Below are positions 1 through 9,100 of a stretch of DNA of 27,021 bases, one piece after another. The notes beneath the pieces were generated by a model, which saw only the letters and a program-made list of their open reading frames with translations, did not search any database and was not told the DNA's origin. Position numbers and translations under genes: made by a program. The stretch spans positions 116,261-143,281 of the forward strand of contig NW_014577904.1 of assembly GCF_000485595.1 (NCBI RefSeq), written 5' to 3'. Each line of letters begins with the position of its first letter. Positions within the stretch are counted from its first letter, which is position 1. Source of the DNA: Priapulus caudatus (lineage: Eukaryota > Priapulida > Priapulimorpha > Priapulimorphida > Priapulidae).

Positions 1-2325
1 TACTCGTGCTGTCGTCTGCATCTGCAACAAAGGTGTTGAGTAGGTAAGGAAGGTCAATTGGCCTTCATAATATTTAAGAGTTTATGGGCTCCAGATACAC
101 AGCCGTCCACAGTTCTATGACTATCACTTCTACACTTCATATATGGGCACTTCGACTGTGTTGGGCAGTCGCCAAGATTTTGAATCTGCTGTCTACCCTG
201 GTAGAGCTGCATGTTAACCTTACAGCTAGGCCTGGAATCTGTGAACGACTTGGATGTGGTAGTACAACTTTTTCTGTTTACTGTTAGCTATATATATCGT
301 TATTATAATTTATATGTGATACGTTCGTCCATATTTCAGGGCTGCCAACATTGGGTGATAGTTAGAGTGAGATGCCAGGGAGCCGAAGCGACCGAGCGGG
401 GGTGAGTGTGGGAAAATGCACCAATTTGTGCAATTTGGTGCATACTAAAGTGACTGTTTTCAGATATTGTAAGATTTTTTTTGGCTGTGCGTGAGATATT
501 TTAGCGTTTTATTCATGAAGAGATATTCATGCCGTGAGATATCTCAGCATTTTTTTGCTGTGCGTGAGATATTGTAAGATCAGCGGTGAGAGCGTGAGAT
601 TTGGTCAAAATGATGTGAGTCTCAACGTCAATGCGTGAGAGTTGGCAGCCCTGCATATTTACGATATTGTATGGTATTTTTTCTGTGCACAACCCTCATC
701 TGGATATTATGTGTGTTCTGATCAAAGCCAGCTATAACTTGATGAAGCGGCTACAGTGACTGGTGAATGCTGATGCTGATCATGATGACTGATCTCCTGG
801 GCCCAAAGGCTAGCACATGGTTACAGATACGTGGTAAATGCATGCCAAGTTCAAGGAAGTTGTTAGCAGGCATGGTTCTCAATAGGCACACTACATTTTT
901 AGCGGCACATGGTTCGATGGGCACAGTGGAAAACGTTTTCTCAGCAGTGGCACAGTTATCTATGACCACACTAGTGGAACGGCTAGTCTTTGATTTATTC
1001 ATTCTTTCGAGTTTAAAATTTAAGCAAAAATCTGTGCCCAGTCAAGTTTATACCAGCATTCAATGGCAACAGTCAAATAATAAAAAAACAGAAATTAGTA
1101 TCGAAACACAGTAAAAAAATCATTATTTGTATTTAAACCACAATTTTCATTCGCTATGTATTTGTAATATATCTAGGTTTGATGAGATAAGACACATAAA
1201 CTGTGTGGAATCTCTTAGTAATCTAAAGAGAACTAAGGATCACATAGGTAGAGAAAGACATATTTCTTATTTCATTCCAGAATATCTAGTCATCGTTGGA
1301 ACCAATTTATGGTATATTAATATTATGTTATGTTTAGCTGACGGCTACTCCTCCGTTCACGGCATTGATACACAATTCAAAATGTAGCATTGTCACATCA
1401 CTTAATAAATATTTTTTTTTAATGACGAAACATTTTTAGCAATTTTCTTGAAATAAGGAAGGTGATGTACATGATGCTAACACTACCGAAAACTCTTCAA
1501 ATTTGTGTATAAGTGTGAAGTCATTGTATAAAAACCAAGGCAATGCATTTCTATCCCATGCATTTTACTCTAAAGTCTAGCATAAAGTCCTGCCATTTGT
1601 GAAGGAAATTAATAAGATTGTCAGAAGTCGACAGTGGCATACATTATTAAGTAGATTGGGTGCACGATGTAACACGACTCTATTGCAGAGCGGCCAGTGG
1701 GCCACTAACCTTTTTGGCTAATTCGATACAATCTCAAGAAATCCGAGCGCAGCCATATAAGCAGTGGCGTAAGACAGGTCTCAGTTGTGCGGGGGATGAT
1801 TTCGCTGTTACTTCCATCGCAAATGTATATGAAGAGTGGGCGATGAGCGCACACGCGAGCCGCTTGCGCGCAAAGCCCTTAATGGGTGGGGTCGCAGGGC
1901 CCGTCTAGGGCCGCCTGGCAGGGTGCAGGGGCAGAGCCCTTGCCCTGGGTCCCAGGGGTGGAGCCCCCAGAAGCTCTTGGATTTTAGTAATTTAGAACCT
2001 TCAAGATGGCCGTTTTTGAGGGAATTGAAAAAAATTGATACTTGTAAGTGCAATTTTGTGAATTCTAGTGTATTTTTTTCTTTGGATCCCAGAGGTTTAA
2101 TAACACGCACCCACACACAACCAGTGGCGGATCCAGAAGAAAATTCTAGGGGGGGGGGGCGAATCATGCGAGCTCAAGGCACGAAGCACCCCGTGGGGGG
2201 GGGGAATTGTTAAAAAGCTGCAATCTAAAAGCAATCAATTTTGGACATCTTTATCATAGAATATCAGGATTTTTCCTCCTTCAGGGCGTGTCCCCCTCAT
2301 GTTTATGTGTGTGTGTGGGGGGGGG
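1..2325 (+). repeat. left arm of a giant imperfect palindrome
   Basis: This arm is the reverse complement of about 3020-5334. Position 1 (TACTCGTGCTGTCGTCTGC) pairs with 5334, and matching can be followed almost without break to the G-rich run at about 2325. Sampled segments are about 95% alike, and most differences are single-base insertions or deletions. The arm may continue past the left edge of the window. I recognise no protein in it; the short open frames are not conserved between arms. Confidence 0.9.
337..653. mobile_element. non-autonomous DNA transposon (P- or hAT-like MITE), left-arm copy
   Basis: The 13-bp terminal inverted repeats are CAGGGCTGCCAAC and GTTGGCAGCCCTG. They are flanked by a perfect 7-bp direct repeat, CATATTT (330-336 and 654-660). 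The interior has several GCGTGAGATAT-type subterminal motifs. CA...TG ends with a 7-8 bp target duplication fit P or hAT superfamilies; the exact one is uncertain. There is no transposase. Confidence 0.75.
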
Positions 2326-3590
2326 TGTCCGGGGATTTTGTTGAAAGTAACACCTTTTCGATGCAAATTCCCTGCACTATGAAGGCAGCACTATTAAACA
2401 ATCTTCATCACAATACATCACTGTTGAGTTGAGTATTTTTACCTTTGGGGACACCAAAGACAAATATACTTACTACCAAATCTGTGCTATGTACATGTCT
2501 TCACGGGGTTTACCAGTGCAGACTTACCTAGGCTAAAATACCTTTGCCCTGAAATTCTAAGGGGGGGCGACCGCCCGGCTACCGACCCCGCGTTGACAAC
2601 TACATCACTGGAATCATCTCCCCTGAAATTTTGATAAAACGTATATTTTACTGAGAACGTTAAAACTGCAAAAAAAATATGAGAAAACAACCAGATTTGA
2701 ACCAAAAAGTGCATATTTTCACCCTAGCTTATACAAAATCGGAATATACTTCCGGTCGGGTCTCAGCACCCCACCCCCCAAAAAAGTGAGATGAAATTGA
2801 ATTGGCCCCATTCAATCCACGTGAAAATTCATATCCCAACTCTCAATAGGTCTATTCTAATTTTGAATAAAGCAAGGATTTAACTTTCGTGAGCAGTGAG
2901 AAGACTAGAACCTTCAAGATGGCCGTTTTTGAGGGAATTGAAAAAAATAGATATTGTGAGTGCAATTTTGTGAATTCTAGTGTAATTTTTTTCTTTGGAT
3001 CCCAGAGGTTTAATAACCCGCACACCCCCCCCCCCACACACATAAACATGAGGGGGACACGCCCTGAAGGAGGAAAAATCCTGATATTCTATGATAAAGA
3101 TGTCCAAAATTGATTGCTTTTAGATTGCAGCTTTTTAACAATTCCCCCCCCCCCACGGGGTGCTTCGTGCCCTTGAGCTCGCATGATTCGCCCCCCCCCC
3201 CTAGAATTTTCTTCTGGATCCGCCACTGGTTGTGTGTGGGGGGTGCGTGTTATTAAACCTCTGGGATCCAAAGAAAAAAATTACACTAGAATTCACAAAA
3301 TTGCACTTACAATATCAATTTTTTTCAATTCCCTCAAAAACGGCCATCTTGAAGGTTCTAAATTACTAAAATCCAAGAGCTTCTGGGGGCTCCACCCCTG
3401 GACCCAGGGCAAGGGCTCTGCCCCTGCACCCTGACAGGGGCCCTAGGACGGGCCCCTGGACCCCACCCATTAAGGGCTTTGCGCGCCAAGGCGCTCGCGG
3501 TGTGCGCTCATCGCGCACTCTTCATATACATTGCGATGGAAGTAACAGCGAAATCATCCCCCCACAACTGAGGACCTGTCTACGCCACTG
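1762..3590. mobile_element. region bounded by CAGTGGCGTA-type inverted termini
   Basis: CAGTGGCGTAAGACAGG at 1762 and its near complement CCTGTCTACGCCACTG ending at 3590 look like terminal inverted repeats of a cut-and-paste transposon. A second nested pair, CAGTGGCGGATCCAG (2122) and its complement (ends 3228), lies inside. The flanking bases are also complementary, so no target duplication can be separated from the larger palindrome. The superfamily is not assigned. Confidence 0.4.
2326..3019. repeat. asymmetric loop of the palindrome, with a third copy of an arm segment
   Basis: The loop is not self-complementary. Its right part (about 2905-3019, from ACCTTCAAGATGGCCGTTTT to the TTTAATAAC and C-run) repeats left-arm 2000-2110 in the same orientation. 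It is therefore inverted relative to right-arm 3237-3350. The remaining part (2330-2880) has no recognised gene. Confidence 0.75.
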
Positions 3591-5334
3591 CTTATATGGC
3601 TGCGCTCGGATTTCTTGAGATTGTATCGAATTAGCCAAAAAGGTTAGTGGCCACTGGCCTCTGCAATAGAGTCGTGTTACATCGTGCACCCAATCTACTT
3701 AATAATGTATGCCACTTGTCGACTTCTGACAATCTTATTAATTTCCTTCACAAATGGCAGGACTTTAATGCTAGACTTTAGAGTAAAATGATGGGATAGA
3801 AATGCATTGCCTTGGTTTTTATACAATGACTTCACACTTATACACAAATTGAAGAGTTTTCGGGTAGTGTTAGATCATGTACATCACCTGTCCTTATTTC
3901 AAGAAAATTGCTAAAATGTTTCGTCATTTAAAAAAAATATTTATTAAGTGATGTGACAATGCTACATTTGAATTGTGTATAATGCCGTGAACGGAGGAGT
4001 AGCCGTCAGTAAACATAACATAATATTAATATACCATAAATTGGTTCCAACGATGACTAGATATTCTGGAATGAAATAAGAAATGTCTTCTCTACCTATG
4101 TGATCCTTAGTTCTTTAGATTACTAAGAGATTCCACACAGTTTATGTGTCTTATCTCCAATCAACCTAGATATATTACAAATACATACGAATGAAAATTG
4201 TGGTTTAAATACAAATAATGATTTTTTACTGTGTTTCGATACTAATTTCTGTTTTTTTATTATTTTGACTGTTGCATTGAATGCTGGTATAAACTTGACT
4301 GGGCACAGATTTTTGCTTAAATTTTAAACTCGAAAGAATGAATAAATCAAAGACTAGCCTTCCACTAGTGTGGTCATAGATAACTGTGCACTGCTGAAGA
4401 AAACGTTTTCCACTGTGCCCATCGAACCATGTGCCGTAAAAATGTAGTGTGCCTATTTGAGACCATTGCTGCTAACAACTTCCTTGAACTTGGCATGCAT
4501 TTACCACGTATCTGTATACCATGTGCTAGCCTTTGGGCCCAGGAGATCAGTCATCATGATCATCAGCATTCACCAGTCACTGTAGCCCTTCATCAAGTTA
4601 TAGCTGGCTTTGATCAGAACAGACAATAATATCCAGATGAGGGTTGTGCACAGAAAAATACCATACAATATCGTAAATATGCAGGGCTGCCAACTCTCAC
4701 GCATTGACCGTGAGACTCACACATTTTGACCAAATCTCACGCTCTCACGCTGATCTTACAATATCTCACGCACAGCAAAAAAATGCTGAGATATCTCACG
4801 CATGAATATCTCTTCATGAATAAAACGCTAAAATATCTCACGCACAGCAAAAAAAATCTTACAATATCTGAAAACAGTCACTTTAGTATGCACCAAATTG
4901 CACAAATTGGTGCATTTTCCCACACTCACCCCCCGCTCGGTCGCTTCGCTCCCTGGCATCTCACTCTAACCTATCACCCAATGTTGGCAGCCCTGAAATA
5001 TGGACGGAACGTATCACATATAAATTATAATAACGTATATATAGTAACAGTAACAGAAAAAGTTGTACTACCAACATCCAGTCGTTCACAGATTTCCAGG
5101 CCTAGCTGTAAGGTTAACATGCAGCTCTACCCAGGAGTAGACAGGAGATTCAAAATCTTGGCGACTGCCCAACATCAGTCGAAGTGCCCATATATAGAGT
5201 GTAGAAGTGAGTAGTCATAGAACTGTGGACGGCTGTGTATCTGGAGCCCATAAACTCTTAAATATTATGAAGGCAATTGACCTTCCTTAACCTACTCAAC
5301 ACCTTTGTTGCAGATGCAGACGACAGCACGAGTA
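3020..5334 (-). repeat. right arm of the giant imperfect palindrome
   Basis: Reverse-complement partner of 1-2325. It ends at 5334 (CAGCACGAGTA) because its partner reaches the window edge. It contains the same internal landmarks in mirrored order: the CAGGGCTGCCAAC element at 4682-4995, CTACGCCACTG at 3580-3590 and CTGGATCCGCCACTG at 3214-3228. BBS4 ends about 490 bp to the right. Confidence 0.9.
4682..4995. mobile_element. the same MITE in the right palindrome arm
   Basis: It has the same 13-bp termini and a 7-bp flanking repeat AAATATG (4675-4681 and 4996-5002), the complement of the left-arm target duplication. The element was therefore already inserted when the arm was duplicated. ATATCTCACGCA-type motifs occur at about 4763, 4791 and 4833, with more CTCACGC near 4696 and 4736. 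Confidence 0.75.
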
Positions 5335-5588
5335 AGGACAATAACATACGCCAATGCCTTATTTGGAATCATACAGAAGAGTCAATAAACCATACACATA
5401 TCAGATTCCATCATTTCACTTCATACATGTGAGCTGCCTGTACGCATGGCTATCGCCAAGTTACAAAACATGAAAGCCCGAACATGTACTAGGCTCCATG
5501 CATTCAGACAATATCCTTGCACCTGTGGAACTATTAGTACCACTTAAGTAGTAACCACAATAAGATGAGAAATGACCCTCATCGATGC

Positions 5589-5771
5589 CAAATAAATTCC
5601 CTGAAGCATACCAAATGAAGTCCGTTACGAATGCACAATGAAGTCCATTAAGCCTGCAAAATAATCTCTTTTCAAGGTGCAAAATGTAGTCTCCATACGA
5701 TGTGAAACAAAGTCCATTAATGATGTGAAATGTAGTCCTTTGAGAATGTAGATCGAAGCCTCCTACGAAAG
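5589..5771. repeat. degenerate 23-bp minisatellite, eight units
   Basis: Eight head-to-tail units start at 5589, 5612 (22 bp), 5634, 5657, 5680, 5703, 5726 and 5749, each 23 bp except the second. The rough consensus is CAAAATGAAGTCC-x-TTACGATG. A weaker unit at 5568-5588 may be a ninth. The open frame across it on the minus strand is not a gene, because 23 is not a multiple of 3. It begins about 50 bp beyond the BBS4 stop codon. Confidence 0.8.
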
Positions 5772-5809
5772 CTAGAAACGCCGTCACTGCGCACGTAAGC
5801 TATCGGCTC

Positions 5810-5815
5810 TTTAAT
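5810..5815 (-). promoter_or_regulatory. possible ATTAAA polyadenylation signal for BBS4
   Basis: ATTAAA on the minus strand begins 6 nt after the BBS4 stop. It is the common variant of AATAAA. The implied 3' UTR is very short. I saw no AATAAA on the minus strand between here and the palindrome edge, but the signal is weak evidence by itself. Confidence 0.3.
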
Positions 5816-5820
5816 CTCGC

Positions 5821-6132
5821 TTAATCGCCACTGAGTAAGGCCTGCCTCATAGTCGCCCTCTGCCTCGCCTCCTCTGCCTTATCCAGTATAGCAGGATCGT
5901 TGACCGGAGGACTCGGTGCGTTGTCAACCGCTGCCATCTCGTTGCTCTGAGGGGACACTGCTGCCGGTTGCCGTGGCGACTCGGCATCCGTTGCTGGATC
6001 CTTGGGCGGCGTCTGCGTTTGGCTCGCCACGGCTGACAGCTGAGTGTCGACGAACGGAGATTTTGTGCTTTCCGCCGACGAACTGTCACCTACTTGCAAT
6101 GCGCGCCAGATCTTGGCAGCTACTTCCAGGAG
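5821..6132 (-). CDS. BBS4: BBS4 coding exon 12 (terminal exon, stop codon)
   Basis: Encodes residues 424-526 and the TAA. It opens [16 protein letters not shown], matching the family's MVEMAQKLGAALQVGE segment. A low-complexity tail rich in Pro, Ser, Thr, Gln and Ala follows, then a charged end with [16 protein letters not shown]. The acceptor is CCATCTATTACAG. The tail is not conserved in sequence across BBS4 proteins, but a similar composition is normal there. Confidence 0.93.
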   Translation of the reverse strand, partial: LLEVAAKIWRALQVGDSSSAESTKSPFVDTQLSAVASQTQTPPKDPATDAESPRQPAAVSPQSNEMAAVDNAPSPPVNDPAILDKAEEARQRATMRQALLSGD

Positions 6133-9100
6133 CTGTAATAGATGGGCCGGCCGAGATTACAACACTTCGCGCACCGTGCGGTCGATCAGTTGGTCAAGCC
6201 ACCTTAAAGTGCTTGCATCACTGTACTAGCAATTTTTTGACAGAATAACAAGTAATAAGCAGTAATATTGCTTAAGCCTAGGACACACTGTGCGATTTTC
6301 TACGCTGGCCGCTTGCGATCGATAAATAGGGTGCCGGGTCCGCGCGGTGTGTCCGGTCTCACGGCAGCGTATTTCGCACGCGATTCCATACGCCCGGCTG
6401 ATCGCTCACATTCAACATGTTGAATATTTCCGCACGGTTTTCCATCGCTTGCAGACAGCGCATGCGCTTGCATGCGCTTGCACCAGCGTGCCCAACAATG
6501 AATCATCGTGTTCGAACGCGATTGTTTTTAGCAGCCAATCAAGTGTAGCAACGAAAGCTAGGAAAGCCGTTAGAGTGGATTGAGACCGGACAGTGTGTCC
6601 AGCTGTACGTGCAACTCGTACGGCGTTCTAAAATCGTGAGCGAACATATACGCTGCCGGGCAGCGTACAGAATCGCTAGTGTGTCCTAGGCTTTATTAAT
6701 AGTGCTATAGTAAGTGCTATATATAATAAATCACAACAAAATGTCATTATCAAAAAGACACGTCATGAAGCTCAGGGTATGCTCACTTTAACTGCTAGTA
6801 GACAATCGGCCATCAAAGTAAAAGAATAATAATAATAATAATAACAATAACATTATTGTTATTATTGTTGTTGTTGTTGTTGCTGTTAATTACACGCTCA
6901 CCTCCTTGTCGATCTGTGCCATACTGTTCTTCTGCCGCATGGCGTTGAGTCGCTGCTCAAAGCTGGTAAGTTGCTTGACGGCAAGTGGCCTTAAGTCATT
7001 GTTATAGCAGAACACGCAGTAGTTGAGTGGAATGGCAGGGTCCGTCCTAAACACAGTAACAGAAAACAATCACAGCTTATCCGTCAGTAAGGAATTGTAG
7101 TTATCCAGCTAGTTTTCTACAAAACTTTACACACTAATGATACAAGATGTATAATATGTATCTATGATAATGGTCATAGATTGAGGCTAGAATCGATAAG
7201 CTTATGAACTTCTGATAATATACCTAACATTTTTCTTTTGTGAGTTTTGTGGAGCACAGTGCCTCAGGAACTGTGTTACTGTGTTTTATTGTAACAGTGG
7301 TATTGTAATATTTCAGGTTGCTGCCCAACGTCCCGATAAAGCAGCAGAGGACAACTGAAGCTAACCAGAACAGTGTGCCTTGTTCGAAGACACCGCACCA
7401 GTGAACAAGGCCCATATATAATTTTTAAATTATTACCACTAAATTCTTAATACGAAACATAAAATCAGAGTGCATTACTTCTGTTACACATGGTATAGCT
7501 GTAGAACTCTAACCCAAGACCCTTCAGGGCAAGGTTCTCACAGATACCTAGCTAGCACTATCACCTAAAATATTAACACATTGAGTAACAAACAACAAGT
7601 GACGCAGCGCGACAGCGCTCAACTGACGTGTACTGTAGCCGGGTATTCTTCTGATAAACTCACTGGCAACCAAATCAAGTGCGCTCTTCCGCCACCGCGT
7701 TCGCGCTCAGAGCATATATCTAGGATACTACTAATTATACAGATCTAAAATCTATGATAGGCTTTGCTATACCGGTAGTACATTAATAAAGATACAGCTG
7801 TGTAACTTTAATGACTTCACTATATTAACATGTTATCATGGATATGCGTCGAGCGTAGTGGTGGTGGTGGGAGGAGGGTGGGTGTGGGGGGGCTCTAATA
7901 GCAAAAGCAGTTCAGTCCTTTGTTAACAGTCAACAAATCCGTGTTTACCCCTCCTCTTGAAGGTCAAAAGGTTATCAGACACTTACTGTTCGCACGTCAG
8001 CGGAAAGCACATTTCATGGTCCTTTCAACAAAGTGATAAAAATGGTATGTCAGCACTGAAACAAAAAAGTTTTTCACTCTATCCGTTAGACCATGTCCTC
8101 AGAGAATGTCTGATATCTGACCTTTCCCCACTGCTCTTTGACCTGTGACCTCCAATTTCGCACTGGTGATTGGTTTCCTCCCCATCACACTATATACATC
8201 AAATATTAAAAGCGTAGGTCAAGCCGTTGAGATTTGTGCCGCAATTCCGTATTTCCTCCTATACCTCCCCAATATTCCCCCTCCATTGACACACCTTGAC
8301 ATTTGACCCTTGACCCCCAAATTCGACCCCCCACCCCCCACCCCCTGACGCCGCAAATATCAAGACCGTACATCGAGCGATTAAGATTTGTGCCATAACT
8401 GTTGACACACGGACGGACGCGCGGACTGACATTCATGCGATTCTACAAGCTGCATCTGACTTCGTCAGCTGAGCTAAAAATACACGTACAAAGGAGCGTG
8501 AACATTGCGTAATTACTCTCTCGTTTTCGTCTGCCACAATGAGTTCAAAAATGACGTTCTCTCATCCAATTTTTGAGATTAAATGTGAAATTGTCAATGA
8601 AATTTTGAGCCGCTCAACTTTCAATGAAATATCAACTCAATAAAAGGCATTGTTTGCAGTGATGTGTGTGCATGATCCTAGATAATCTCATTGATAAGAC
8701 TATAGTATTATCAGGAGTAAATAATAATAGATCTATTATTATTCACTCCTGGTATTATATACTACTCAGCCACAGATTACACCTTAACCCAAATCCTTCA
8801 AAATATCCTTGTTAACACTAAATTATATTGTGTCGTTATTCCAGGTTCCCAAATCAAAAAGTATGCATTTAATTAACGATTTGGAATTTTCGTCATCATC
8901 ATTAATCATCATCCGGCTTTAGTTTATCCAGGCCTGAATTAATCCTCTCCTGAGGGTGGGGCCTGTCTGACTTGTCGTCATCGGAGACGCCCTCTCCACG
9001 CAGAGCGGTTTTGAGGGTCCGTCGTTTCCAAGCCGAGCTTCGCCCGGTCGCTCTTTAGCACCTCCTCCCACATCTTCTTCGGTTTGCCGGGTCCTCTCTG

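Noticed and set aside
767-1114. 115-codon frame in the left palindrome arm
   Set aside because: The matching right-arm sequence is broken by frameshifts and no protein family is recognised.
5461-5787. Minus-strand open frame of 108 codons downstream of BBS4
   Set aside because: It is a chance frame across the 23-bp minisatellite; the period is not a multiple of three and the product has no family features.
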